The translations under genes and the position numbers were made by a program. The notes beneath the pieces were generated by a model. That model saw only the letters and a program-made list of their open reading frames with translations, did not search any database and was not told where the DNA came from. A DNA stretch of 64,000 nt from Bacillota bacterium (GTDB lineage: Bacteria > Bacillota > Clostridia > Lachnospirales > Lachnospiraceae). Where the stretch lies: positions 1 to 64,000 of the forward strand of contig JAEZUM010000044.1 in the NCBI GenBank assembly GCA_023421075.1. The letters are read 5' to 3'. Below, in pieces: positions 50,110 through 58,972 of the stretch (position 1 is the stretch's first letter; the number at the start of each line of letters is the position of its first letter).

Positions 50110-50694
50110 TTATATTCTGCAGGAGTATAAACCATGTTTGCTACAGTAGTAATAAAGTAACCCATGACCCATCCTACGAAGCTGCAGCTCTGCATTCTGC
50201 TCCGGATATAGTTTATTCATCAGAAGCTTATCACTGGTGCAGTAAGCAATAAAGGAGATATAATGCTCCTTACTCATCTCATGGTCCATACTCAAATACA
50301 GTCCTCCATCCAACTCTTCTATCTTAAGAGCATGTTCCTGCTCCTCCGTATTCAAAGGCAGATCCTCAAGGACCTTTCCACAACAGGTTAATTCCAGCTT
50401 GCCGGTGCTCGTTATTATATTCCCGCAATCCGGACATACATAGAATTTAATTCGTTTCATATTACCTGAATCCTCCTCATTTGAGGTCATTTCTCCGGTA
50501 AGGATCTGTACGGGGCTTACGCCAAGAATTTGTGCCAAGACACGGATCATAGAGATATCCGGTGCACCAACACCTCTTTCCCACTTTGATACTGCTTGCT
50601 CGCTGACATGGAGCTGTTCGGCAAGTATCTTCTGTGTCATATTTAATTCTTTTCTTAAGGCAGCGATCAATGCCCCCGTTCTAACTGAATCCAT
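50110..50694 (-). CDS. Xre-family HTH regulator with Cys-rich C-terminal domain
   Basis: A 194-residue protein. Residues 6-65 form a clear Xre helix-turn-helix (IAALRKELNMTQKILAEQLHVSEQAVSKWERGVGAPDISMI). Then a linker and a cysteine motif (CPDCGNIITSTGKLELTCCGKVL) that could bind a metal, possibly related to the desulfoferrodoxin N-terminal fold, and a C-terminal domain of unknown type ending in HGLLYYYCSKHGLYSCRI. The metal-binding part may sense redox state or metals (inference). The start at 50694 has GAGGTGAAGG upstream. Confidence 0.83.
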   Translation of the reverse strand: MDSVRTGALIAALRKELNMTQKILAEQLHVSEQAVSKWERGVGAPDISMIRVLAQILGVSPVQILTGEMTSNEEDSGNMKRIKFYVCPDCGNIITSTGKLELTCCGKVLEDLPLNTEEQEHALKIEELDGGLYLSMDHEMSKEHYISFIAYCTSDKLLMNKLYPEQNAELQLRRMGHGLLYYYCSKHGLYSCRI

Positions 50695-50763
50695 TTCCTT
50701 CACCTCACAGCAATAGTATATCAAGATTACAGGTTAATACAATCAACGCTCCGTTTAGTTTAA

Positions 50764-50804
50764 AAATACCTCAAACTCTTTTTGTTAAAAAGTTTAAGGT
50801 ATTT
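50764..50804. terminator. Terminator near the uridine kinase gene
   Basis: AAATACCTcAAACT pairs with AGTTTaAGGTATTT (one mismatch). On the minus strand it follows the uridine kinase gene. Confidence 0.7.
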
Positions 50805-50822
50805 ATCTTAGCTTCCTTTTAG

Positions 50823-51452
50823 TTATTCCGTTTCATCTTCCGCCAAAATCGCTTTAATCCGGTGGATCAACATTTCGATGGCTACATCGTTCATACCGCC
50901 TCTCGGAATGATAATATCCGCATATTTCTTAAAAGGCTCCACAAATAATTCGTGCATGGGTTTCACTGTATTCGAGTACTGGGTGATAACTGATTCCAAG
51001 CTTCTTCCACGTTCGTTAACATCCCTAATAATACGTCTGATCAAGCGTTCATCTGCATCGGTATCCACAAATACCTTAATATCCATCAGATCTCTCAGTT
51101 CGGCATTTTCATAAATCATAAAGCCTTCCACAATGATTACCTTCGCCGGGTTTACGCGAACCGTCTCATCCAGTCGATTATGAACCACATAGGAGTATAC
51201 CGGGCGATCGATGGGTTGGTACTGCTTTAAGAGCTTGATATCATTGATGAAGCGCTGCGTATCAAAGGCATTGGGATGGTCGTAGTTTAATTTCACTCTC
51301 TCCTCCAAGGGCAGTTCATCATGGGGTAGATAATAAAAATCATGACTTAACAGCTCCACACTATCCTTGAATGCTTCCTTTATACGATTTGCCACTGTGG
51401 TTTTTCCGGAAGCGGAACCTCCTGATACACCGATCACAACAACATTTTTCAT
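50823..51452 (-). CDS. udk: Uridine kinase
   Basis: Phosphorylates uridine and cytidine in the salvage pathway. The 209-residue protein has Walker A (GVSGGSASGKTTVA), the DFYY and YDHPNAFD motifs, and VEGFMIYENAELRDLMD. The ATG at 51452 fits family length; its ribosome binding site (GGGCAG) is weak. Uridine salvage is only loosely related to the purine island. Confidence 0.93.
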   Translation of the reverse strand: MKNVVVIGVSGGSASGKTTVANRIKEAFKDSVELLSHDFYYLPHDELPLEERVKLNYDHPNAFDTQRFINDIKLLKQYQPIDRPVYSYVVHNRLDETVRVNPAKVIIVEGFMIYENAELRDLMDIKVFVDTDADERLIRRIIRDVNERGRSLESVITQYSNTVKPMHELFVEPFKKYADIIIPRGGMNDVAIEMLIHRIKAILAEDETE

Positions 51453-51673
51453 ACGTCTGCCCGGAATCACTTATCTATCGTGATAAGCGATACCATATCC
51501 TTTCCAAAATAATCATTCTATGCACATTCTTCTCAGTTTCTCGAGCAGGCTGACAATACCTCCCAAAAAGAGGTTATCGAATGCTCTTCCTCACATAATT
51601 TTCGCTCTTATAATATCATAGAAAAGCATATTTTGTCTAATAGGATTTCATAGGAAAGGGTGATTTTATTCAA

Positions 51674-51709
51674 AGTGCCACAGAATATCAATCAGATATC
51701 TGTGGCACT
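51674..51709 (-). terminator. Terminator after the GMC oxidoreductase gene
   Basis: AGTGCCACAGA pairs with TCTGTGGCACT; inner ATATC/GATAT also pairs. A weak T-rich tail follows on the minus strand. Confidence 0.7.
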
Positions 51710-51716
51710 CAATTCT

Positions 51717-53426
51717 TTACTGAATAATAGCGAAGTATTTATCCCATATCTTATCAGCAGTTCTGGTGGCTAAAGCCTGTGTCGTGAGCGTTGGATTAGG
51801 TCCTCCGATTCCGTTGTTTAATACACTGTTATCGGCGATATACAGTCTTTTTACTTGATAAGCCTCACAATTTGTATCGGTTACAAAGCCCATGCGCATG
51901 GTACTCATGATATGTATGTAGAGCTCAGGCGACCAGTTAGCACGAATAATGGTTCTTGCACCGGCGGCACGTAGAAGCTGCGCTGTATAGGTTGCCATTT
52001 GCTCTCTTTTTATCACATCTGACTCACTGGGTTGATAACGGAGCACCGGTATATAACCAAAATCGTCTTTTTGTACCGGATCAAGAACTACTTCATTGCT
52101 CTGATTTACTTCATCGTCAACGAAAATTAGGATGCTCAAGGATCTCTGATATTCTCTCATATAATCCTTCAGCTGTTCTCCACTCACAATTCCCTCGACA
52201 TCCCAAGCATTCTGAGGATCTGCTGTACGAAGAGCGGTGTAGCCTTCTGTACTGGTGGCATAGGCAAGAGTAGACCAGAGAGCCGGGCTCATTCCCATCG
52301 TTATCATTACCCCGAGGCCGGGTATGTCTAGTCTTGCTGCAGCATTTTGACCCACATAGGGCTTAATATCCGATACTCCTAACACATTCACTAAATCCTG
52401 CTCATTAAAAATCCCGGTTACCGTATCAAAATAGTGGTTTGTAAGACCTTTTCCTACCCAAGGGTTCTCCGGAAGCTTTGAATTCAACCATAACCTCGGT
52501 GTTTCGACAGCTCCTGCTGCCATCACGACAACCCTGGCATACAGTGTTGTAGACTCTCCGGTCCAGGTATTCTTATAGATTACACCGACAGCATGCAATT
52601 CCTCTCCTATCCCATCTGTCAGTATATTCGTAACGAACGCATTGGGCCTGACTTCCGTATTTCCGGTTAATAAAGCTCTCGGAATATAGCTGACGAGAGT
52701 AGAGCGTTTTGCAACCGCATCCACCGTCGGACCGATATGACAACCGTTCACGCAGTGTCCTCTTAAGGTACAGCCAACCGATTGATTGTTTTGAAGATCA
52801 AAATCCGGATCCTTGATGGAGGGATTCACTCCGAGTATTGCATTGATTCCCTGACGGTAACAAGGTCCGGTTATATCACGTGATGTCTCAAGCTTCCAAC
52901 CGGCACGCTTCGCTCCATAATAGAACAGCTCCTCCTTCGGCGTAATCGGAGCCGGATGCACCGGCAGCTCAGCTTCTGCCCTCTCGTAATAGGGTATCAG
53001 CTCCTCATAACTGATAGGCCAATGATTGTTCACCGCCTTAGGAATTGCTCTTGGGGAATTTGCAAAATAATGAAGTGTCGTACCGCCAACTCCGCTGTTC
53101 TGCCAGGTTGCACCTCCCTTTCTTGTCCAAGGGGGAAGATTACGATTTGCAGGTCCCCAACGAAATTTGCCGGTAACCATATCATTCATATCATTCTCCA
53201 GGTCAGTAAAGGATTTCTTCAGTATATCGATATTAAGATCCTCATAGCTGGAGCTGCCAGTTGCTCCGGGTTCCGCATTCGGATTAGGCCACTTGGAATT
53301 GCCATACCAGGGTCCCGCCTCAAGCACAATGACCTTAACCCCCTTTTCAGCGAGCTCCTTCGCTACAACGGCTCCTCCTCCTCCTGCACCTATCACAATG
53401 ACATCTGTATCATAATTCGCATTCAT
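51717..53426 (-). CDS. GMC family FAD oxidoreductase
   Basis: A 569-residue flavoprotein that oxidises an alcohol or sugar. FAD-binding N-terminus VIVIGAGGGGAVVAKELAEKG and VIVLEAG, the GMC motif GGVGGTTLHYFANSPR, and a C-terminal active-site region IHIMSTMRMG with a His, then NGIGGPNPTLTTQALATR. The arrangement is that of gluconate/2-keto-type dehydrogenase large subunits. The small-subunit gene is 14 bp upstream, so it is part of a two-subunit enzyme. The substrate and electron acceptor are unknown. Confidence 0.88.
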   Translation of the reverse strand: MNANYDTDVIVIGAGGGGAVVAKELAEKGVKVIVLEAGPWYGNSKWPNPNAEPGATGSSSYEDLNIDILKKSFTDLENDMNDMVTGKFRWGPANRNLPPWTRKGGATWQNSGVGGTTLHYFANSPRAIPKAVNNHWPISYEELIPYYERAEAELPVHPAPITPKEELFYYGAKRAGWKLETSRDITGPCYRQGINAILGVNPSIKDPDFDLQNNQSVGCTLRGHCVNGCHIGPTVDAVAKRSTLVSYIPRALLTGNTEVRPNAFVTNILTDGIGEELHAVGVIYKNTWTGESTTLYARVVVMAAGAVETPRLWLNSKLPENPWVGKGLTNHYFDTVTGIFNEQDLVNVLGVSDIKPYVGQNAAARLDIPGLGVMITMGMSPALWSTLAYATSTEGYTALRTADPQNAWDVEGIVSGEQLKDYMREYQRSLSILIFVDDEVNQSNEVVLDPVQKDDFGYIPVLRYQPSESDVIKREQMATYTAQLLRAAGARTIIRANWSPELYIHIMSTMRMGFVTDTNCEAYQVKRLYIADNSVLNNGIGGPNPTLTTQALATRTADKIWDKYFAIIQ

Positions 53427-53440
53427 CGAATTCTCCTTTC

Positions 53441-54007
53441 TTATCCCTCGACACTACTATCATCCAGCGTGATGTCCCTTAGAGCCCGATAACCCAGCGA
53501 AGGTCCTGGATATCCTACCTGAAGCCAACTAAGCGGCTTGAACTCCAGGACCCTTTCCTCAGGAGGATATAATCTTGTGGTTCCATATCCGAACCACTCT
53601 GAATAATAACCCATGAGTGTATAGGAATCGAGCATCGAGATCACCGTCCTCCATAGTCCCGGATCAACCCCTGACACAATTGATATCATCTCCGGTGTCT
53701 GCGTCTCTTGCCGAAGCATTCCAAGCACACTGAGCCGTTCTATAGGAGAAAGCATGGCAAAGCTTATGGGTCCAAAATACCCCTGATCTCTTCTCCACAA
53801 TACAGCTGCAGCATTCAGTATCTCTGCTGTTGGAATTGCCATTGGTACCGGGTAGTGATCCAGCTCATAAATCAAAAACTGATCCACCAGCTGATCCAAT
53901 GCTCCGTAGTATTGTATCCGGCCATATTCCTGTGCCAGAGCGGGGGTCCTTGGGATAATCGCATCGACCAGTGCCTGATAAGTATTTTGCATGAAATCAT
54001 TAAGCAT
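53441..54007 (-). CDS. Gluconate-2-dehydrogenase subunit-3-like protein
   Basis: A 188-residue protein resembling the small subunit that accompanies GMC oxidoreductases (MQNTYQALVDAIIPRTPAL; FGPISFAMLSPIERLSVLGML; YTLMGYYSEWFGYG). I see no Tat signal, unlike many relatives, which suggests a cytoplasmic location or a different export. The start is the ATG at 54007, eight bases after AGGTGG. It is the first gene of the pair. Confidence 0.75.
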   Translation of the reverse strand: MLNDFMQNTYQALVDAIIPRTPALAQEYGRIQYYGALDQLVDQFLIYELDHYPVPMAIPTAEILNAAAVLWRRDQGYFGPISFAMLSPIERLSVLGMLRQETQTPEMISIVSGVDPGLWRTVISMLDSYTLMGYYSEWFGYGTTRLYPPEERVLEFKPLSWLQVGYPGPSLGYRALRDITLDDSSVEG

Positions 54008-54259
54008 CCAATCTACCACCTAACACATGTTTCTTCCTAATATAAATATGCCTATCCGCAAAGATATATAATAGAAGCAGACAAAAGAATCCGACTAACC
54101 TGCAAGACACCTGTTGTACCAGCTTCTCCGGTAATCGCTGGTGTCCTCACTTTGTTTTCGCTAAAATAAGCCCAACCAGAAGTAATAGATCCGACTCATG
54201 GCTGGGCATTCAACTTGTATGAACTATGAATACAATTTATATTTAAATACAAAGCTTAA

Positions 54260-55048
54260 TTATATTAATCGTCTTTTTACAAATGGAGCTTTCATCATTC
54301 TTAGGAGAGACTTAACATTCGTCAACCATACTATATGGGCGTCATTTTTTCGATTCGCTAAAATTCTGGGGATAAAAAAGGCTGCCACCGTCTCAGGACG
54401 GTCACCCAGATTATTGAAGATGAATTGAAAGCTTTTATCCTCCAATACAGGAGAAGCCTCACCCTCCGGTGTCTTCGTCATAAAATCCGTGAGTACCATA
54501 CCGGGAGATAATAAGCCCGCTGTCACCGATGTACCCTTTAGTTCCTTTGCAAGCCCCTTGGTAAAGTACGTTAATGCCCTCTTCGTGGTTCCATATAAAA
54601 TCGTCTTAACCTGAATCATATCATTAGAGCCTAAGCCCTCCATATTCCAGATCTGCCCATACCCCTGAAGCAGCATGTGCCTCGCTGCGACCTGACTTCC
54701 GTAAATGACACCCTTCATATTGGTATCAATTACTGCATCGACATAAGAAGCTTCCGTATTATAAGAGAATTCATGCGGAACATTCTGCCCGGCATTATTC
54801 ACCCAGATGTCGATTCCACCCCAATGCTTTGCCGCTACCTCCCATAGTGCCTCTACCTCACTGATGTCTCGGACATTGCACGGTACATATTGGTAGCGGT
54901 CTTCATAAGGCTTCAGCTCCGATATCAGCTCCTCGGAGGGCCTCACTGCCCTTCCGGTAATTGTCACCTGACAACCCTTTTGTAAGAATTCCTTCGCCAT
55001 AGATAGTCCAATTCCTCTGGTGCTTCCGGTAATAACGATCTTTTTCAT
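54260..55048 (-). CDS. Short-chain dehydrogenase/reductase
   Basis: A 262-residue NAD(P)-dependent SDR. The coenzyme motif TGSTRGIGLSMA (TGxxxGxG), NNAGQN, and the YGTTK active site (Y-x-x-x-K) are present; the expected catalytic Ser region reads WNMEGLGSND, so the Ser position is unusual. GRAVRPSEEL after the second strand suggests NADP preference. Substrate unknown. GGAGG lies near the start. It is divergent from the RmlB-like gene. Confidence 0.85.
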   Translation of the reverse strand: MKKIVITGSTRGIGLSMAKEFLQKGCQVTITGRAVRPSEELISELKPYEDRYQYVPCNVRDISEVEALWEVAAKHWGGIDIWVNNAGQNVPHEFSYNTEASYVDAVIDTNMKGVIYGSQVAARHMLLQGYGQIWNMEGLGSNDMIQVKTILYGTTKRALTYFTKGLAKELKGTSVTAGLLSPGMVLTDFMTKTPEGEASPVLEDKSFQFIFNNLGDRPETVAAFFIPRILANRKNDAHIVWLTNVKSLLRMMKAPFVKRRLI

Positions 55049-55238
55049 TCCTCTTTACCTCCTCCTTCCTCTATAACATTTACTATATTTTACTATTTTT
55101 AACCTTCGATATCAAATAAAAAATATTTATATAATTATTTTAAAATGTATCTTGACTCTTACCTAACGTCACCTTCTAAAATGCAACCATAAGAAGCAAA
55201 ACGGTTCGAAACCGTAAGGCAGAATGGAGGATTTTTAT

Positions 55239-56270
55239 ATGAAGACATATTTAATTACAGGAGGTGCCGGTTTTATCGGCTCTAATTTCATTCACTATCT
55301 CATGGGAGGGAAGCAGAGAAGTCGATCAAGCAGTTCCGATTCTCACGAAGGGGAGACAATTAGAATTATCAACTTAGATAGCCTTGCTTACAGCGGGAAT
55401 CGTAGCAGTGTAAGTTGCTATGAGGAGTATGACAATTATCGCTTCCTTCATGGTGATATCTGTGATGAAGAATTGGTCTCTACTCTCTTTTCAGAAGAGA
55501 ACATTGATTACGTAATTCATTTTGCTGCTCAGACCCATGTGGACAGAAGCATTACCTCCCCCATGGAATTTGCAAGAACCAATGTACTCGGTACGCTGAA
55601 TTTATTAAATGCAGCAAATGCTGCCTGGCAGGAAGTAGAACGAAATACGAAACGTTTTCTCTATGTTTCGACAGATGAGGTCTATGGTGATCTGCCGGAG
55701 GAGGGCTACTTTACCGAAGCATCTCCGCTTCGCCCCAGAAATCCTTATGCCGCTAGTAAGGCAGGCGCCGATATGATGGTAAAGGCATTCTATGAGACTC
55801 ATGGTCTTCCCATCCTCATCACCCGTTGTTCGAACAATTATGGTCCCCTTCAGTATCCGGAGAAGTTCCTGCCACTCTGTATCGAATGTTGTCTGCGCGG
55901 AAAGGAGATCCCCATATACGGAGATGGGAGCAATGTCAGAGACTGGCTCTACGTGGAGGACCACTGCAGGGCAATTGATCTTGTTCTGCAAAAAGGACAA
56001 ATCGGAGAAGTCTATAATGTTGGTGGCCATAATGAGCGGTCGAATCTGGAATTTGTATCCACTCTGAGTAATATGATGACGAAGGAATTCCATCAGAAGG
56101 CTTCTCCGGTTCATTTTATCACCGACCGCAAGGGTCATGACAGAAGGTATGCCATTGACTCCACTAAGCTTCAGAGGGATCTCGGCTGGCAGCCGGCTAC
56201 CGATTTCACGCAGGGGTTAAGAAACACGATCCGTTGGTATCTGGAACACAAAGATTTTCTGCAGCTGTAA
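55239..56270 (+). CDS. dTDP-glucose 4,6-dehydratase-like protein
   Basis: A 343-residue extended SDR resembling RmlB/RfbB. It has GGAGFIGSNFIHYL, FAAQTHVDRSI, VSTDEVYGDL (catalytic Asp-Glu), YAASKAGADMMV and TRCSNNYGPLQYPEKFLPL. An unusual Ser/Arg-rich insert (about residues 24-42, KQRSRSSSSDSHEGE) lies between the first strand-helix and the second strand. No other dTDP-sugar genes are near, so it is an orphan and the substrate is uncertain. I chose the ATG at 55239, behind GGAGG. Confidence 0.85.
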   Translation: MKTYLITGGAGFIGSNFIHYLMGGKQRSRSSSSDSHEGETIRIINLDSLAYSGNRSSVSCYEEYDNYRFLHGDICDEELVSTLFSEENIDYVIHFAAQTHVDRSITSPMEFARTNVLGTLNLLNAANAAWQEVERNTKRFLYVSTDEVYGDLPEEGYFTEASPLRPRNPYAASKAGADMMVKAFYETHGLPILITRCSNNYGPLQYPEKFLPLCIECCLRGKEIPIYGDGSNVRDWLYVEDHCRAIDLVLQKGQIGEVYNVGGHNERSNLEFVSTLSNMMTKEFHQKASPVHFITDRKGHDRRYAIDSTKLQRDLGWQPATDFTQGLRNTIRWYLEHKDFLQL

Positions 56271-56369
56271 ATGTATCTATGTTATAATGATACCTAAGTG
56301 ATCAAGCCACATCATTTCGCAACCAATTCTAAAATAAAATAATATTCACAGAGAAAGGGATGTATAGCG

Positions 56370-57557
56370 ATGCAGGATAAAAGTATCTACTCTACCGGAG
56401 AGTTCGCAAAACGTGCCAATGTATCCGTACGAACCATTCGTTATTATGACGACAAAGGCTTACTCAAGCCTTCAGAAGTAAAAGAATCCGGTTATCGCTA
56501 TTATACCGATCTTGATTTTGTTAAACTTCAGCGAATCATTGTACTGAAGCGACTGGGGTTTTCTCTCGAGGATATTGCAGAGATTTCTGCCAGGGATAAA
56601 GACAGTAATTTTATACGAGAATCCTTCGGACTCCAACTGGACTTAATTCAGAATAAACTAGCCGAACTTCAACAGATGGAGCAGACGATAACGCAAGCCA
56701 AAGACGCTATCACCAACTCCGGTGAGCCTGACTGGACGAAGTTGATTGGTCTAATTCATTTGCTTAAAATGGAAGAAACCTTAGTGGAGCAATATAAGAA
56801 TTCCAATAATGTGGCTGCAAGAATTAACCTACATAAGAAATATTCCTTAAGTTCTCAGGGATGGTTTCGCTGGATTTTTGAGTTATTGCCGATCAGAGAG
56901 AATATGCGTATCCTTGAAGTTGGCTGTGGTAACGGCCAGCTATGGAAGGATAATCCGGACCGGCTACCGCCAAATGTCCATGTCACCCTGTCGGATATCT
57001 CCTCCGGTATGCTTCGAAATGCACAGGAGAATCTGAAAGACCTGGAGCAGAACTTTCATTTTGAATGCTTTGACCTTCAGAGTATTCCCTATGAGGATCA
57101 GACCTTTGATCTGGTCATCGCCAATCATGTTCTATTTTACGCAAAAGACAGGGACCAAGCACTTCAAGAGCTTTCCCGTGTCCTGAAAAAGGGAGGGCAG
57201 CTATGCTGCAGTACCTATGGTAAGCAGCATATGAAGGAAATCGAACTCCTCGTGAAGGAATATGACGAGAGGATTGCCTTATCCGAAGTAAAGCTCTTTG
57301 ATATCTTTGGCCTGGACTATGGTCAGGCGGAGTTATCCCGTTATTTTACCACGTCAGAAAAATACATCTATGACGATACGCTTCGTGTCACAGAGCTAAC
57401 CCCTCTTGCTGATTATATATATTCCTGCCACGGCAACCAAAGACAGCTGCTACTCGGAAGGCAAGAGGACTTCGAACGATTTCTGAAACAAAAGCTGGGT
57501 CAAGACGGCCTTCGTATCACAAAGGATGCCGGAGTATTTCTTTGCACAAAGGGATAA
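56370..57557 (+). CDS. MerR regulator fused to a methyltransferase
   Basis: A 395-residue fusion. Residues 1-75 are a MerR helix-turn-helix (YSTGEFAKRANVSVRTIRYYDDKGLLKP, YYTDLDFVKLQRIIVLKRLGFSLEDI), followed by a coiled helix (80-115) and a linker. From about residue 170 there is a class I methyltransferase (ILEVGCGNGQLW, LSDISSGML, IPYEDQTFDLVIANHVLFYA, RVLKKGGQLCCSTYG). Both halves look intact, so this is a real fusion, not a frameshift. It may regulate a gene according to SAM or methylate its effector (inference). AGAGAAAGG precedes the ATG. Confidence 0.87.
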   Translation: MQDKSIYSTGEFAKRANVSVRTIRYYDDKGLLKPSEVKESGYRYYTDLDFVKLQRIIVLKRLGFSLEDIAEISARDKDSNFIRESFGLQLDLIQNKLAELQQMEQTITQAKDAITNSGEPDWTKLIGLIHLLKMEETLVEQYKNSNNVAARINLHKKYSLSSQGWFRWIFELLPIRENMRILEVGCGNGQLWKDNPDRLPPNVHVTLSDISSGMLRNAQENLKDLEQNFHFECFDLQSIPYEDQTFDLVIANHVLFYAKDRDQALQELSRVLKKGGQLCCSTYGKQHMKEIELLVKEYDERIALSEVKLFDIFGLDYGQAELSRYFTTSEKYIYDDTLRVTELTPLADYIYSCHGNQRQLLLGRQEDFERFLKQKLGQDGLRITKDAGVFLCTKG

Positions 57558-57623
57558 AATTCGTTGCATTATATCATTCTATAATAGATCTCCTTAAATT
57601 TTTCGACAACCAAAAAGATATTC

Positions 57624-57652
57624 TTGATTTGTCCGATTTTAAGTGATATACT
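57624..57652 (+). promoter_or_regulatory. Promoter of the liv operon
   Basis: TTGATT (57624-57629), 17 bases, TATACT (57647-57652). Just downstream lies CGAAGAC-aaat-GTCTTCG (about 57663-57680), then another GAAGAC that could pair alternatively with GTCTTC. Confidence 0.65.
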
Positions 57653-57710
57653 GTCAACGTATACGAAGACAAATGTCTTCGGTGTGAAGACGAAGAGAGG
57701 AGTTCAAATT

Positions 57711-58883
57711 ATGAAACGTAAGGTGATAACATTAGTACTCAGCCTCTGCTTAGTAGCAGGTCTATTCAGTGCATGCGGCACAAAATCAGGTGATGGCGGT
57801 AAAGTAATCAAAATCGGCGTATTCGAACCAGTAACAGGAGAGAACGGAGGAGGCGGATTCCAGGAAGTTCTTGGTATGCGCTACGCGAACAAAATGTATC
57901 CCACCGTTGAGATCGATGGCGTTACATACGACATCCAATTAGTTGAAGTTGATAATAAGAGCGATAAGACCGAAGCAGTCAGTGCTGCACAAAGCTTGAT
58001 CAGCTCTGATGTTAAAGTTGTATTAGGTTCTTACGGCTCCGGTGTATCAATCGCAGCAGGTGAGTTCTTCAAAGAAGCTAAAATCCCTGCCATCGGTGCT
58101 TCCTGTACCAACCCTCAGGTAACCCTCGGTAATGATTTTTACTTCCGTGTATGTTTCCTTGATCCATTCCAGGGTACTGTAATGGCGAATTACGCTTTCC
58201 AGGAAGGCGCTAAGACAGCAGCAGTTATTACTCAGTTAGGTGATGACTATTCCTCCGGTCTCGGAAGCTATTTCGTAACAGCCTTCAAGGGACTTGCTGG
58301 TGATAGTGCAATTGTTAGCGAAGAACAGTTCCAGACCAATCAGACTGACTTCAAGGCGATCTTAACCAATATTAAGGCAGCTAACCCGGATGTAATCTTC
58401 GCTCCTTCCTCAATCGCAACTGCTCCTTTGATCATCACACAGGCCCGTGAACTTGGAATTACCTGCCCGATTATGGCAGGCGACACTTGGGAGAATTCTA
58501 CCATTATTGAGAATGCCGGCAAATATGCAGAGGGCATTGTTCTCTCCACATTCTTTGATGATGCTGATCCCGCAACAAAGGAAGCCGAATCCTTTATCAC
58601 AGGCTTTAAGCCTTATTTAAAGGAGAACAACCAGTCCGAAATCATTCCTGCGGTATCCGCTCTTGGTTATGATGCATATTTAGTTGCTCTGGAAGCAATT
58701 AAGCAGGCTGGTTCTACCGACTCAACCGCAATTCGCGATGCACTTGTTAATGTTAAAATCGATGGTGTTACCGGATCAATCTCCTTTGACGAGAACGGCG
58801 ATGCTAAGAAGGACATGGCATTCATCAAGACGGTGGAAGGCGGCGCTTTCAAATTCTTGAAAACAGTTACAGTAGCAAAGTAA
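57711..58883 (+). CDS. livJ: Branched-chain amino-acid ABC transporter, binding protein
   Basis: Lipid-anchored periplasmic-type binding protein of 390 residues. The signal ends with LVAGLFSAC, a lipobox, followed by a Gly/Ser linker. IKIGVFEPVTGENGGGGFQE and LVEVDNKSDKTEAVSAAQSLI are typical of the Leu/Ile/Val (Peripla_BP_6) family, as is the YDAYLVALEAIKQAGSTD near the C-terminus. It captures leucine-type ligands outside the cell. The start at 57711 is set by GAGGAG and the signal peptide. A terminator separates it from livH, so it should be made in excess. Confidence 0.92.
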   Translation: MKRKVITLVLSLCLVAGLFSACGTKSGDGGKVIKIGVFEPVTGENGGGGFQEVLGMRYANKMYPTVEIDGVTYDIQLVEVDNKSDKTEAVSAAQSLISSDVKVVLGSYGSGVSIAAGEFFKEAKIPAIGASCTNPQVTLGNDFYFRVCFLDPFQGTVMANYAFQEGAKTAAVITQLGDDYSSGLGSYFVTAFKGLAGDSAIVSEEQFQTNQTDFKAILTNIKAANPDVIFAPSSIATAPLIITQARELGITCPIMAGDTWENSTIIENAGKYAEGIVLSTFFDDADPATKEAESFITGFKPYLKENNQSEIIPAVSALGYDAYLVALEAIKQAGSTDSTAIRDALVNVKIDGVTGSISFDENGDAKKDMAFIKTVEGGAFKFLKTVTVAK

Positions 58884-58898
58884 TGAATTGAAGTGTGG

Positions 58899-58932
58899 GG
58901 GCTGCCTTCGATATCTGCAGGCAGCCCTTTTC
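58899..58932 (+). terminator. Intra-operon terminator after livJ
   Basis: GGGCTGCC pairs with GGCAGCCC, followed by TTTTCT. It sits between livJ and livH and would leave the binding protein at a higher level than the membrane parts. Confidence 0.8.
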
Positions 58933-58972
58933 TGATTAATTAAGAGAACCGAATGGTTTTGGAGGACATCTC

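Noticed and set aside
52956..53492. 178-codon plus-strand frame opposite the GMC oxidoreductase
   Set aside because: Shadow of a strong real gene on the other strand; many Ile/Ser/Cys codons typical of antisense.
56370..57557. MerR-methyltransferase as two genes joined by a sequencing error
   Set aside because: The linker is in frame, helical and without start signals, so a true fusion is simpler.
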